Assembly: GCA_937924905.1 (NCBI GenBank)
Contig: CALDUK010000001.1
Location: 1-64,000, forward strand
Direction of reading: 5' to 3'
DNA from: an uncultured Paracoccaceae bacterium
Lineage (GTDB): Bacteria; Pseudomonadota; Alphaproteobacteria; Rhodobacterales; Rhodobacteraceae
DNA: 64,000 bases
In this document: positions 38,682 through 49,629 of the stretch, one piece after another
Layout: each line of letters starts with the position of its first letter
Numbering within the stretch: position 1 is the stretch's first letter
The notes under the pieces: model-generated
Seen by the model: the letters and a program-made list of their open reading frames with translations, nothing else
What the model was told of the DNA's origin: nothing
Databases searched by the model: none
Translations under genes and position numbers: made by a program

Positions 38682-41600
38682 TCACTCGGCCGGAATAGCC
38701 TCTTGAATGCCTTCGACGGGTACGTCCAGCTTGTTCAGCATCTCTTTTGGCACAACCTGCAGGAAGTGACCCCGTTCGTCATCCCAGTGTTGAAGGATCC
38801 CAGCAGCTTTGGCCGAGCCGGTTTCTTCAAGATGACGTTCAAGAAGCGCTTCGAGTTCGCCCATATAGTGACCTTCGTTCACCGGCACCGTGACCAGTGT
38901 CTCCAGGTTCATCATCGTGTGGGCCGTGCCCTGCGGGTCATAAAGATACGCCATGCCGCCGGTCATTCCGGCGCCAAAGTTGGCACCAATGTCCCCAAGG
39001 ATCACCGCGACCCCCCCGGTCATGTATTCGCAACCGTTCGAGCCACAGCCTTCGACAACGACTTTTGCGCCCGAATTTCGAACCGCAAAGCGTTCACCCG
39101 CGCGCCCGGCGGCAAACAGACAACCATCTGTTGCACCGTAAAGCACGGTATTGCCGATGATAACGTTGTCTTCCGCGATCAAGGGTGATGCCATCGGCGG
39201 GCGTACAACAATTGTGCCGCCCGACAGGCCCTTTCCGACATAGTCATTCGCATCCCCGGCCACTTCAAGCCGCAGACCCGGAGCCGCAAAGGCGCCCAGC
39301 GACTGGCCCGCGCTGCCTTGCAGCTTTACTGTAAGGTGGTCGCGCTGAAGCGTGTTGCGCATGCCAAAGCGTTTCACGATATGGGATGATGTGCGTGTGC
39401 CAATGGTCCGGTGCGTATTTTGAACCGCATAGGACAATTGCATTTTTTCACCGTCTTGCAGAAAGCGCGCAGCGTCCTTGACGATTTCTGCATCCAGCGT
39501 ATCCGGCACGGCATTCCGTGGACGGTCGCGGTCATACGTGATGTCATGCGCACCATCGACCGTGATCAGAAGCGGGTTGAGATCAAGATCATCAAGATGT
39601 GCCGAACCACGTGAAACCTGGCTAAGCAGGTCGGCGCGGCCGATGACATCATCAAGGGATCGCGCGCCGATACTGGCAAGAATTTCACGAACTTCCTGTG
39701 CGTAGAAGGTAATCAGGTTGACCACTTTGTCCGCTGAACCGGTGAATTTTTCGCGCAGACGTTCATCCTGCGTACAGACCCCAACCGGGCAAGTGTTCGA
39801 CTGGCATTGGCGTACCATAATGCAGCCCATGGCAATCAGTGCCGCAGTGCCGATGCCGTATTCTTCGGCCCCCATCATGGCGGCCATCACAATGTCACGG
39901 CCCGTGCGCAAACCGCCATCGGTTCTGAGTGTCACGCGGTCACGAAGGTTATTCATGGCAAGCACCTGATGTGCTTCGGTCAAACCCATTTCCCAAGGCA
40001 GGCCTGCGTATTTGATCGAGGTCGCAGGCGAAGCACCCGTACCGCCATTGTGACCCGAGATCAGAATAACATCCGCTTTCGCTTTGGCGACACCGGCTGC
40101 AATGGTGCCAACGCCCGAAGCAGCGACAAGTTTCACCGTCACTTTGCAACGAGGGTTGATCTGTTTCAGGTCGTAAATAAGCTGCGCCAGATCCTCGATC
40201 GAATAGATGTCGTGATGTGGCGGTGGGCTGATCAGCGTGACCCCCGGGGTCGAATGTCGCAGCCGTGCGATCAGTTCCGTCACTTTCATGCCGGGCAACT
40301 GGCCTCCCTCGCCAGGTTTCGCGCCCTGAGCGACCTTGATTTCAAGCTCTTCGCATTGGTTCAGATACTCGGCCGTTACCCCAAAGCGACCGGACGCCAC
40401 CTGCTTGATCTTGGCTGACGGGTTATCGCCATTTGGTTCAGGGACGAAATGCGCCGGGTCTTCGCCGCCTTCGCCTGAATCTGATTTGGCCCCAATCCGG
40501 TTCATGGCAACGTTCAGCGTCTTATGCGCCTCGGGGCTGAGTGCACCCAGAGACATGCCCGGCGTGACAAAGCGCTTGCGAATAGAGGTGATGCTTTCCA
40601 CCTCATCCAGCGAAATAGCCTCGCCCAAAGGCTTGATCGCCAAAAGATCACGCAAATGGATCGGCGGCATGGATTGCATTTTGCTGCTGTATTGCTGCCA
40701 CATGGCATAGGATGCCTTTTGACATGCCGCTTGCAGCATATGCATAGATGTCGCTTCCCATGCATGGGTTTCGCCTGTGTTGCGCGCTTTATAGAATCCG
40801 CCGATCGGCAGGACCGCGTCCGTCAGGAAGCCTTTGGAATGGACGTCTTCGCATTTGTGCTGGATGCCCGCGATGCCAATGCCCGAAATCCGACTGTGCA
40901 TGCCGGGGAAGTATTCGTTCACCATGGCCCGCGACAGGCCAACTGCTTCAAAGTTCAGACCGCCGCGATAGGATGAAACGACGCTGATCCCCATCTTTGA
41001 CATGATTTTCAAAAGCCCGGCGTCAATCGCGGCACGATAGCGCGCGACCGCCTCGGTCAGCGTGCCGTCAATCAGGCCACGGTCAATCCGGTCGGCAATT
41101 GAATCCTCGGCCAGATACGCGTTCACGATTGTCGCGCCACAGCCAATCAGAACCGCGAAATAATGCGGATCAATACATTCAGCCGAGCGCACATTGAGGC
41201 TGCAGAACGTACGCAACCCCTTCCGCGTCAGCCAGCTGTGAACGGCGCTGGTCGCCAGGATCATCGGCATGGCAACCCAGTCTGGACCCTGATGCTGGTC
41301 GGTCAGAACGATATGTCCCGCGCCCGAGCGAACCGCGTCTTCAGCTTCTGAACGGACGCGTTCAAGCGCAGCTTGCAACGCGCCGGGGCCGGCGTTGACG
41401 GCGAAGGTGCAGTCGATTTCGACCATCGAAGTGTCAAACCCTTCGCACAGCCGTTCGAACTGCGCATTGCCGACAAACGGGCTGTCGAGCACGATGATCT
41501 CGGTCTGCGACGAATCCTGATCCAGCACGTTCTTCAGGTTACCGAACCGCGTCTTAAGGCTCATCACGCGGTATTCGCGCAGGCTGTCGATCGGTGGGTT

Positions 41601-43217
41601 TGTAACCTGGCTGAAGTTTTGCCGGAAGAAATGGCTAAGCGGTCTGTTGCGTTTTGAGAGAACCGCCGATGGCGTGTCATCGCCCATCGAGGCAAGCGCC
41701 TCTTTCCCATCCTCTGCCATTGGGGCGAGGATTTGCTCAAGTTCTTCTACCGAATACCCAGCCGCGATCTGACGGCGGCGCAGATCATCCTCGCGGAACA
41801 GCGCCTTTCCGGTCAAACCAGACAGCTCTTCGTCCAGCTCGGTGATTTTGCCCACCCATTCGCCGAAAGGGGCCGACGCGGCCAGCGCATTCTTGATTTC
41901 GGTGTCGTGGAACAGTTTGCCTTCAGCCATGTCGACGGCAATCATCTGACCCGGACCCAACGCACCTTTTTCAAGGATTGTCGTTTCATCGACCGGCACC
42001 ATACCGGTTTCAGACCCAGCGATCAGCAAACCGTCCCCTGTCACGGTATAGCGCATCGGGCGCAGACCGTTCCGATCAAGGCCGGCACAGACCCAACGTC
42101 CATCCGTCATGGCAAGCGCTGCAGGACCATCCCAAGGTTCCATGACGGCGTTGCAATACGAATACATGTCGCGCCAGCTTTGCGGCAGCTCAATCGCTTG
42201 TTTGGACCAGCTTTCCGGAACCATCATCGTTTTCGCCATCGGCGCGTTGCGGCCCGCGCGCACCAGCACTTCAAACACAGCATCCAGCGCCGACGAATCC
42301 GATGCCCCGTTCGGGATGATCGGTTTTATATCGTCCGCTGTATCGCCAAATGTGGAGGACGCCATGCGGATCTCATGGCTTTTCATCCAGTTGACGTTGC
42401 CTTTCAGCGTGTTGATTTCGCCGTTATGAGCCAACATGCGGAAGGGCTGGGCCAACCACCATTGTGGGAATGTATTGGTCGAATAGCGCTGATGATAAAT
42501 CGCGAACGCGCTTTCAAACCGGTCGTCTTTCAGATCGGGATAGAATTCGGCAACCTGCTCGGCCAGCATCATGCCTTTGTAGATGATGGAGCGGCAGGAT
42601 AAGCTGGCAAGATACAGCTCGTTTACCTGCGCGGCGGCGGCCGCCTTTTCAATGCGGCGACGGATAACATAAAGTTCGCGTTCAAACGTTTCTTCATCAA
42701 CGCCCTTCGCGTTCGAGATCAGGATCTGCTCAATTTCTGGCCGCGTGGCATTGGCCTTTTCACCCAAAACGCTGACATCGACGGGCACGTGACGCCAGCC
42801 ATAAATATAATACCCCATCCGCAGAATTTCAGTTTCGACAATCGTACGGCAGGTTTCCTGGGCGCTGAAATCGGTACGCGGCAAAAAGACCTGGCCGACT
42901 GCCAAAAGTTCGTCCTGTTTCGGCTCGTGTCCGGTTCTTTCGACCTGATCATAAAAGAACGGCACGGGGATCTGCACGTGAATGCCGGCACCGTCGCCGG
43001 TTTTGCCGTCAGCATCGACCGCGCCACGGTGCCAAACAGCTTTCAACGCGTCGATGCCGTTTTCGACAACCTTGCGGGTTGGCTTGCCGTCAATTGCAAC
43101 GACAAGGCCAACACCACACGAGGCATGTTCCATGTCTTCGGAATAGAGACTGTTTTCAGCCATCCAAGTGCGGCGGTTTTCTTCAGCCTTGGCCCAATCT
43201 GTGTCGAACGTGGTCAT
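38682..43217 (-). CDS. gltB: Glutamate synthase large subunit
   Basis: ~1511 aa, glutaminase N-terminus (ASCGVGLVVAIDGKPTRKVVENGIDALKAVWHRGAVDADGKTGDGAGIHVQIP) and FMN domain. Confidence 0.97.
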   Translation of the reverse strand: MTTFDTDWAKAEENRRTWMAENSLYSEDMEHASCGVGLVVAIDGKPTRKVVENGIDALKAVWHRGAVDADGKTGDGAGIHVQIPVPFFYDQVERTGHEPKQDELLAVGQVFLPRTDFSAQETCRTIVETEILRMGYYIYGWRHVPVDVSVLGEKANATRPEIEQILISNAKGVDEETFERELYVIRRRIEKAAAAAQVNELYLASLSCRSIIYKGMMLAEQVAEFYPDLKDDRFESAFAIYHQRYSTNTFPQWWLAQPFRMLAHNGEINTLKGNVNWMKSHEIRMASSTFGDTADDIKPIIPNGASDSSALDAVFEVLVRAGRNAPMAKTMMVPESWSKQAIELPQSWRDMYSYCNAVMEPWDGPAALAMTDGRWVCAGLDRNGLRPMRYTVTGDGLLIAGSETGMVPVDETTILEKGALGPGQMIAVDMAEGKLFHDTEIKNALAASAPFGEWVGKITELDEELSGLTGKALFREDDLRRRQIAAGYSVEELEQILAPMAEDGKEALASMGDDTPSAVLSKRNRPLSHFFRQNFSQVTNPPIDSLREYRVMSLKTRFGNLKNVLDQDSSQTEIIVLDSPFVGNAQFERLCEGFDTSMVEIDCTFAVNAGPGALQAALERVRSEAEDAVRSGAGHIVLTDQHQGPDWVAMPMILATSAVHSWLTRKGLRTFCSLNVRSAECIDPHYFAVLIGCGATIVNAYLAEDSIADRIDRGLIDGTLTEAVARYRAAIDAGLLKIMSKMGISVVSSYRGGLNFEAVGLSRAMVNEYFPGMHSRISGIGIAGIQHKCEDVHSKGFLTDAVLPIGGFYKARNTGETHAWEATSMHMLQAACQKASYAMWQQYSSKMQSMPPIHLRDLLAIKPLGEAISLDEVESITSIRKRFVTPGMSLGALSPEAHKTLNVAMNRIGAKSDSGEGGEDPAHFVPEPNGDNPSAKIKQVASGRFGVTAEYLNQCEELEIKVAQGAKPGEGGQLPGMKVTELIARLRHSTPGVTLISPPPHHDIYSIEDLAQLIYDLKQINPRCKVTVKLVAASGVGTIAAGVAKAKADVILISGHNGGTGASPATSIKYAGLPWEMGLTEAHQVLAMNNLRDRVTLRTDGGLRTGRDIVMAAMMGAEEYGIGTAALIAMGCIMVRQCQSNTCPVGVCTQDERLREKFTGSADKVVNLITFYAQEVREILASIGARSLDDVIGRADLLSQVSRGSAHLDDLDLNPLLITVDGAHDITYDRDRPRNAVPDTLDAEIVKDAARFLQDGEKMQLSYAVQNTHRTIGTRTSSHIVKRFGMRNTLQRDHLTVKLQGSAGQSLGAFAAPGLRLEVAGDANDYVGKGLSGGTIVVRPPMASPLIAEDNVIIGNTVLYGATDGCLFAAGRAGERFAVRNSGAKVVVEGCGSNGCEYMTGGVAVILGDIGANFGAGMTGGMAYLYDPQGTAHTMMNLETLVTVPVNEGHYMGELEALLERHLEETGSAKAAGILQHWDDERGHFLQVVPKEMLNKLDVPVEGIQEAIPAE

Positions 43218-43645
43218 TGCTGATCCCCTTCCATCTGGTCCGGTGCAAAGAACGCGATGCACTCGGCTTCCGTCATTTCTTTTGTTTCGGCCGCAAGTTC
43301 AAAACCGGCAGGCCGTTTGTCGATATAAAACTGGATGCGCGGGCTAAGGCCCGCCGTGTCATCCAGGCTTCCAAACGCGACGCTCAGGTAGCCCGCCTCG
43401 GTCGCGTGATAGTACAGGTTCGCGCCGCATTTCCGGCAGAACCCACGTTCGGCCCAGTCGGAAGATTTTGTGATCCCCAAATGTTCCGCCCCGTCTGACA
43501 CGTCAAAACTGTGGGTTTCGACGCCCATAAAGACACCTGACGCCCAGCGCTGGCACATTTTGCAATAGCAAACGCTGACACGTTCGCCGACGTCCGCCCG
43601 ATACGTCACCTGTCCGCACATGCACTGGCCTGTTCTTAAGGACAT
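43214..43645 (-). CDS. GFA-domain (CENP-V/GFA family) protein
   Basis: MSLRTGQCMCGQVTYRADVGERVSVCYCKMCQRWASGVFMGVETHSFDV..GFCRKCGANLYYH; zinc-type cysteines; overlaps gltB start. Confidence 0.85.
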   Translation of the reverse strand: MSLRTGQCMCGQVTYRADVGERVSVCYCKMCQRWASGVFMGVETHSFDVSDGAEHLGITKSSDWAERGFCRKCGANLYYHATEAGYLSVAFGSLDDTAGLSPRIQFYIDKRPAGFELAAETKEMTEAECIAFFAPDQMEGDQQ

Positions 43646-43683
43646 GGCCGACCCTGATATTTGTTTGACACGCACATAAATGA

Positions 43684-45093
43684 CTATTCCGCCGCGATCT
43701 GTGCCAATGCGAAGCGTTCCAGAATGGCGTCCGCCGCTTCGCGCCCGTCTCGGATAGCCCAGACAACCAAAGACGCCCCGCGCACGATGTCGCCAACGGC
43801 ATAGACGCCGTCCAGCGCGGTTTGGTGGTGCTTCGCGCGGATTGTGCCCCAACCGGTCACTTCCAAACCGTCCACACCCCAAAGTTTGGGCAGGTCTTCC
43901 GGTTCAAACCCAAGCGCCTTTATCACAAGATCAGCGCCTTCGGTATAGTCCGAACCTGCGATCACTTCGGGCACTTGGCGCCCCGTGGCATCCGGCGCGC
44001 CAAGGCGCATCTTCTGTGCAATCACGCCTTTCTCGCTGACGCCAACGGGCGCGGTCAGCCAGACAAATTCGACGCCTTCTTCCTCTGCGTTCGCCACTTC
44101 GCGCTGCGAACCGGGCATATTTGCGCGATCCCGGCGATACAGACATTTGACGCTGGTTGCACCTTGCCGGATGGCGGTGCGCACGCAATCCATCGCTGTG
44201 TCGCCGCCACCAATGACAACAACGCGCTTGCCTTCAGCATTCAACTCGCCGTTTTCGAAGGCGTTCACCTTGTCGCCAAAGCTTTTTCGATTGGAAGCGG
44301 TCAAATAATCTAGCGCGCGAACCGCACTGCCACCGTCAGGACCGGGCAAATCACGGCTTTTGTAGACACCCGTGGCGATCAGAACCGCCTGATGTTTCTG
44401 GCGAATATCCGCGAACGAGATATCGTCGCCGACATTGCAGTTCAGTACAAATTCGACACCGCCCTGTTCAAGTTGACCGATCCGCTTCATCACCACGTCT
44501 TTTTCCAGTTTGAAGCCAGGAATGCCATAGGTCAGCAGACCCCCTGCGCGGTCATACCGGTCGTAGACGGTGACCTGAATGCCGGCGCGGCGAAGATGAT
44601 CGGCGGCGGCAAGACCACCGGGCCCGGCGCCGATGATACCAACGCTTTCCGCGCGCTCGGATGTGGGAACGATCGGCTTGACCCACCCTTTGTCCCAAGC
44701 GGTATCGGTAATGTACTTTTCAACAGACCCAATTGTGACCGTGCCATGACCTGATTGTTCGATGACGCAGTTGCCTTCGCACAAGCGATCTTGCGGACAG
44801 ATACGTCCGCAAATTTCCGGGAACGTATTGGTAGCCTGACTGACCTCGTAAGCTTCCTGTAACCGGCCCTCGGCTGTCAGTTTCAACCAGTCGGGAATAT
44901 TGTTGTGCAACGGGCAATGTGACTGGCAGTAAGGCACCCCACACTGGCTGCACCGGCTGGATTGTTCTGCTGCTTTCGCCGTTGCGTAGTCAGCGTAGAT
45001 TTCGTCGAAATCTTCCTTGCGAACCTGCGCGTCACGCTTTTCTGGCATGTCACGATCAACGGTGACAAATTTCAGCATTGGGTTCTCTGCCAT
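43684..45093 (-). CDS. gltD: Glutamate synthase small subunit
   Basis: 469 aa, SRCSQCGVPYCQSHCPLHNNIPDWLKLTAEGRLQEAYEVSQATNTFPEICGRICPQDRLCEGNCV. Confidence 0.96.
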   Translation of the reverse strand: MAENPMLKFVTVDRDMPEKRDAQVRKEDFDEIYADYATAKAAEQSSRCSQCGVPYCQSHCPLHNNIPDWLKLTAEGRLQEAYEVSQATNTFPEICGRICPQDRLCEGNCVIEQSGHGTVTIGSVEKYITDTAWDKGWVKPIVPTSERAESVGIIGAGPGGLAAADHLRRAGIQVTVYDRYDRAGGLLTYGIPGFKLEKDVVMKRIGQLEQGGVEFVLNCNVGDDISFADIRQKHQAVLIATGVYKSRDLPGPDGGSAVRALDYLTASNRKSFGDKVNAFENGELNAEGKRVVVIGGGDTAMDCVRTAIRQGATSVKCLYRRDRANMPGSQREVANAEEEGVEFVWLTAPVGVSEKGVIAQKMRLGAPDATGRQVPEVIAGSDYTEGADLVIKALGFEPEDLPKLWGVDGLEVTGWGTIRAKHHQTALDGVYAVGDIVRGASLVVWAIRDGREAADAILERFALAQIAAE

Positions 45094-45305
45094 GTGACCC
45101 TCCCGGAAAACAGACTGTCGGTTTAACGAATTGTTCGGGAAATAAAAGTCATTCTTTCTGACCTAAATGCGAATAAATATCTTGACGCCTTGCAGATTAT
45201 CTGGATTTTTGGCTGACTTTAGGTCCGTTTCGGCTATTTTTTTCTGCTTTTCCAAATTTCTCAATGCGTTAGGGTGTGGACAATTCAAGCAAGCACATCG
45301 AGCAC

Positions 45306-46103
45306 ATGCCTCTCTTCCAACTTATCCTTGTCGCCATTGTTCAGGGCATCACTGAGTTTCTGCCGGTTTCGTCCTCGGGGCATTTGATCCTTTTACCGAA
45401 TCTGACCGGACTTGCGGATCAAGGGCTGGTCATAGACGTCGCAGTTCATGTTGGCACATTGGGAGCCGTCGTTCTGTATTTCTGGTCGGATGTGAAACGG
45501 GCGTTTTGGGGTCTGTTCAAGCTGTCAGATTTGACTGACCCCGATGCGCGTCTGGCCCTTGGGTTGGTGGTTGCGACTGTGCCGGTTGTCATCGCAGGAC
45601 TGTTGTTGAAGCTTAGCGGATACGACCAAGCGCTTCGATCCATCACCGTTGTAGGCTGGTCGACATTGGTTTTTGGCATTGTACTTTATTGGTCCGATCA
45701 GCGCGGCGCGGTGACCAAAACGGCGCAGGACTGGAACCTGAAAGACGCCGTCATCATGGGGCTGTGGCAAGTTCTGGCGTTGATCCCCGGAACCTCGCGT
45801 TCGGGCATCACGATTACCGGGGCGCGTCAGCTTGGATATGATCGTGGCGATGCAGCGCGGTTGGCCATGCTGATGTCTATCCCGACCATTCTGGCCTCAG
45901 GCGTCCTCTTAAGCTTCGACGTCTTGTCTGACATGGACATGGGCGCGGCGCGCGACAGTGCCATCGCGGCCGCATTCGCCTTTGTTGCCGCCTTGGTCGC
46001 GCTGCACTTCATGATGCGTCTTTTGCAATCGGTCAGCTTCACACCGTATGTGATCTACCGAATTGCCTTGGGTCTGCTGCTTTTGGCGATTGCCTATACC
46101 TAG
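45306..46103 (+). CDS. uppP: Undecaprenyl-diphosphate phosphatase
   Basis: MPLFQLILVAIVQGITEFLPVSSSGHLILLPN; BacA/UppP motif; alternative GTG start at 45276. Confidence 0.95.
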   Translation: MPLFQLILVAIVQGITEFLPVSSSGHLILLPNLTGLADQGLVIDVAVHVGTLGAVVLYFWSDVKRAFWGLFKLSDLTDPDARLALGLVVATVPVVIAGLLLKLSGYDQALRSITVVGWSTLVFGIVLYWSDQRGAVTKTAQDWNLKDAVIMGLWQVLALIPGTSRSGITITGARQLGYDRGDAARLAMLMSIPTILASGVLLSFDVLSDMDMGAARDSAIAAAFAFVAALVALHFMMRLLQSVSFTPYVIYRIALGLLLLAIAYT

Positions 46104-47077
46104 CGCAAGTTGCGCGCGCTTTCCTTAAGTTCGGCATATTGGCCCGATGGGCGGAACTGCCAAAGGTAAGACGACAAAACAGCTTCAATCGCAGTCGGTT
46201 CGATATCCAGGTCAGCGAATGTCTTGACGCCGTCGCCGACAACATTGTCGCGGCGCAGGCTTTTAACCTGATCAGATGTGATCGGTTGCGGGACAAGCCC
46301 GCCAGTCACATATGAAACCAACCCTGTCACGCCGCCCATCAGTGAGCCCAGCCTAAACGGCAAGCCAATCACCAGCCGTTTTCTGCGAATGGTTTCAAGC
46401 ATCACCTGGATAAGACCGCGGAAACTTGCAATATCCGGCCCGCCCAATTCGTAAATGCCAGGGGTTGCTTCACCAAGCACAGCGCGTTCGGCTGCTTGGG
46501 CAAGATCATCAACGTAGACAGGCTGAAACTTTGTATCTGCGCCAACCAATGGAATGATGGGCGACATCCGTGCCATGCCTGCAAAGCGATTGAAAAATTG
46601 ATCTTCGGGACCGAAAACAACCGAAGGCCGCAGGATGACGGCATTTGGCATATGTTCCAGAACCTGTGCTTCACCTTCGCCTTTGGTCTGGGCATAGCGG
46701 CTGGCCCCGTCAACATCAGCGCCGATCGCCGAGATATGAACCGTGCGTGCCACGCCTTCTTCTGACGCAATCCGCGCTATGCGGGACGCGCCTTCGACCT
46801 GGACGGCGTCAAAATTGTTCTTTCCACGTGCATCGAAAGTGCCCACGCAGTTCACGACAACATCGGCGCCCGTCGTGACCGAACGCACACTGTTATCATT
46901 GCGGATGTTGCAAAGCACGGGTTCCACCTGCCCAACCCGACCATAGGGTTTAACGAAATGCGCTTCGTTCGGGCGGCGCACTGCGACGCGTACGCGCCAA
47001 CCTTGCCGCGCCATGCGTTGTGCGATGTACCGACCAACGAAACCGGACCCACCGAAAATCGTGACAAGTTTTGTCAT
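46100..47077 (-). CDS. Complex I NDUFA9-like NAD(P)-binding protein
   Basis: 325 aa, MTKLVTIFGGSGFVGRYIAQRMARQGWRVRVAVRRPNEAHFVKPYGRVGQVEPVLCNIRND. Confidence 0.85.
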   Translation of the reverse strand: MTKLVTIFGGSGFVGRYIAQRMARQGWRVRVAVRRPNEAHFVKPYGRVGQVEPVLCNIRNDNSVRSVTTGADVVVNCVGTFDARGKNNFDAVQVEGASRIARIASEEGVARTVHISAIGADVDGASRYAQTKGEGEAQVLEHMPNAVILRPSVVFGPEDQFFNRFAGMARMSPIIPLVGADTKFQPVYVDDLAQAAERAVLGEATPGIYELGGPDIASFRGLIQVMLETIRRKRLVIGLPFRLGSLMGGVTGLVSYVTGGLVPQPITSDQVKSLRRDNVVGDGVKTFADLDIEPTAIEAVLSSYLWQFRPSGQYAELKESARNLR

Positions 47078-47193
47078 AACAGTCGCCTTTGCATTCCCTG
47101 CGCGAGACTTAGACCCGGCCTTTCATTGCGGCAAGGCGCAAATCGCCGCGATTTGAACAGAACCAGCCCTAAGTAGATCCTTTGCACTAGGCC

Positions 47194-49404
47194 TTAATGC
47201 CCAAAAATAGCGTTAAGCGTTTGGCTGGGACGCATAACGGCCGCCAGTTTTACAGGATCAGGGTTATAGTAGCCACCCGTGTCTGCGGCCGAGCCACGCG
47301 CCGCTGCAAATTCGCCGATTATTGTATCTGCTTTCTCGCGCATTTTGGTCGCCATTGGCGCGAAATGTGCTGCAAGATCGGCATCGTCCGATTGCGCCGC
47401 CAAAGCCTCGGCCCAGTATAGGGCGAACCAAAAATGGCTGTCGCGGTTGTCTGGCTGACCCAGCTTGCGGCCCGGGCTTCGATCTTCGTCCAACACACCC
47501 TGGGTCGCCGCTTCAATTGCCCGCGCCATGATTGCAGCCTTTTTGTTGCCGGTCGAATCAGCCAAAAAGTCAAAGCTTTCGCCCAAGGCGCAAAACTCGC
47601 CCAAACTGTCCCAGCGCAGGTGGTTTTCGTCCTGCAACTGCTGCACATGTTTTGGGGCAGACCCGCCAGCCCCGGTTTCGAACATACCGCCGCCGTTCAT
47701 TAGTTTGACGATGGAAAGCATCTTGGCGCTGGTGCCCAGTTCGAGGATTGGGAAAAGATCGGTCAGATAGTCGCGCAACACATTTCCAGTGATCGCTATG
47801 GAATCCTTGCCTTCACGGATCGTCTGAAGCGTCAGTCGGGTCGCCGCGCGAGGGGCCATAATCTGGAAGTTGTTTTCCAGCCCCTCGGCCGCAAGGATCG
47901 GCTGAACGTATTTGATAAGTTCAGCGTCATGCGCCCGGTTTGCATCCAACCAAAAGATCGCCTGCGCTCCAGTGGCTTTCTGTCGCGAAATCGCCAGCTT
48001 CACCCAGTCTTCAATCGGGGCTTTTTTGGCGGTCGCTGAACGCCAGATATCGCCGGTTTCGACTTTGTGCGCATGCAAAACATCGCCGCTGGCCAATACA
48101 TAGCGGATGGTGCCGTCAGAAGGTGCTTCAAACGTTGTCGGGTGCGAGCCGTATTCTTCGGCTTTCTGCGCCATCAAACCAATGTTCTGAACCGCGCCGC
48201 TGGTTGTTGGATCAAGCGCACCAGTTTCTTTGAAGTACTTGATCGTCTCATCATAGACCGGCGCATAAGAATTGTCTGGAATGACGCAGTTGCTGTCCGC
48301 TTCGTTGCCGTCCGGACCCCAACCTTTTCCGCCCGCGCGGATCAGAGCCGGCATAGATGCGTCGATAATTACGTCCGACGACACGTGCAGATTGGTGATG
48401 CCCTTGTCGGAGTTCACCATATACAGCGGTGGGTTTGCGTCATAGGCGGCTTGAATATCGGCTTGGATCTCTGCCGCTTTGTCGGCAGGCAAGTCTGCAA
48501 TTTTGTCTTCCAAATCGCCGATGCCAAAGTTGGGGTTCACACCCAGATCAGCGAATGTGTCGGCGTGTTTTTCGAAAACGTCTTTCAGAAAAATCTCGAC
48601 CGCATGACCGAAAAGGATAGGGTCAGACACTTTCATCATGGTCGCTTTCAGGTGAAGCGAGAACAACGTGCCATCGGATTTCGTGGCCGCAACTTGTTCT
48701 GCCAAAAACCGGCGAAGCGCTTTGACCGACATGAACGTTGCGTCGACGACGGTGCCTTCTTCCACTTTTAGGCCATCTTTCAAAACCGTTACCGATCCGT
48801 CCGATGCCTCAAATTCGATCTTTGCGCTGCCCGCCTGTGTCGCTGTGATCGTGGCTGAAACTTCGTTCGAGAAGAAGTCACTGCCGCTCATCGAAGATAC
48901 GCGGGTCTGACTGGTCTTTTCCCAGACGCCCATACTGTGCGGATTGGCCATGGCATAGTTCTTGACGGCCTTAGCGGCACGGCGGTCTGAATTGCCTTCG
49001 CGAAGAACCGGGTTCACAACCGAGCCCTTGATCGCGTCATATTTTTCGCGGATCGCACGTTCTTCGTCGGTTGACGGGTCTTCGGGATAGTCCGGTATGG
49101 CGTGGCCTTGTGTTTGCAGTTCAGCAATAGCGCCCTTCAATTGCGGCACCGACGCCGAGATGTTGGGCAACTTGATGACATTGGCCTCGGGGGTTTTCAC
49201 CAACTGACCCAGTTCTGCCAGATCGTCGGGATGATCTGTGAACGCGGCAAGAAGGCGACCGGCCAGCGAAATATCTTTGGTTCCAATCGAAATTCCGGCA
49301 GCGGACGCAAACGCCTGAATGATCGGTAGAAGCGAGGCACTGGCAAGCTCGGGTGCTTCGTCTACCTTGGTATACAATATGTCGGCTCGACCTGTATCGC
49401 TCAT
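47194..49404 (-). CDS. icd: NADP-dependent isocitrate dehydrogenase, monomeric type
   Basis: ~736 aa, [72 protein letters not shown]. Confidence 0.94.
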   Translation of the reverse strand: MSDTGRADILYTKVDEAPELASASLLPIIQAFASAAGISIGTKDISLAGRLLAAFTDHPDDLAELGQLVKTPEANVIKLPNISASVPQLKGAIAELQTQGHAIPDYPEDPSTDEERAIREKYDAIKGSVVNPVLREGNSDRRAAKAVKNYAMANPHSMGVWEKTSQTRVSSMSGSDFFSNEVSATITATQAGSAKIEFEASDGSVTVLKDGLKVEEGTVVDATFMSVKALRRFLAEQVAATKSDGTLFSLHLKATMMKVSDPILFGHAVEIFLKDVFEKHADTFADLGVNPNFGIGDLEDKIADLPADKAAEIQADIQAAYDANPPLYMVNSDKGITNLHVSSDVIIDASMPALIRAGGKGWGPDGNEADSNCVIPDNSYAPVYDETIKYFKETGALDPTTSGAVQNIGLMAQKAEEYGSHPTTFEAPSDGTIRYVLASGDVLHAHKVETGDIWRSATAKKAPIEDWVKLAISRQKATGAQAIFWLDANRAHDAELIKYVQPILAAEGLENNFQIMAPRAATRLTLQTIREGKDSIAITGNVLRDYLTDLFPILELGTSAKMLSIVKLMNGGGMFETGAGGSAPKHVQQLQDENHLRWDSLGEFCALGESFDFLADSTGNKKAAIMARAIEAATQGVLDEDRSPGRKLGQPDNRDSHFWFALYWAEALAAQSDDADLAAHFAPMATKMREKADTIIGEFAAARGSAADTGGYYNPDPVKLAAVMRPSQTLNAIFGH

Positions 49405-49629
49405 TGGGTTTCGTCCTTTTGAAATTCTGGAAAGTTGCGCGGCACGCTTTGGCGTTCGAATAGTGGATGAAGTACGAAGGCGCAAGAATAGAGGCCTGTG
49501 CTGTGTCAGGCCGTCGTCGCGCGGCTTTGCCGTTGGCCTTACACGGCGACACTTGACAGAACACCAACAACTAAGTCCTTCTTTGAAAATGAATGAGCGG
49601 GAACAACCGCCAATCTAAGGGAGGAATCT

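Noticed and set aside
43660-43683. TTTGTTTGACACGCACA upstream of the GFA gene as a PpsR operator
   Set aside because: Does not satisfy TGT-N12-ACA
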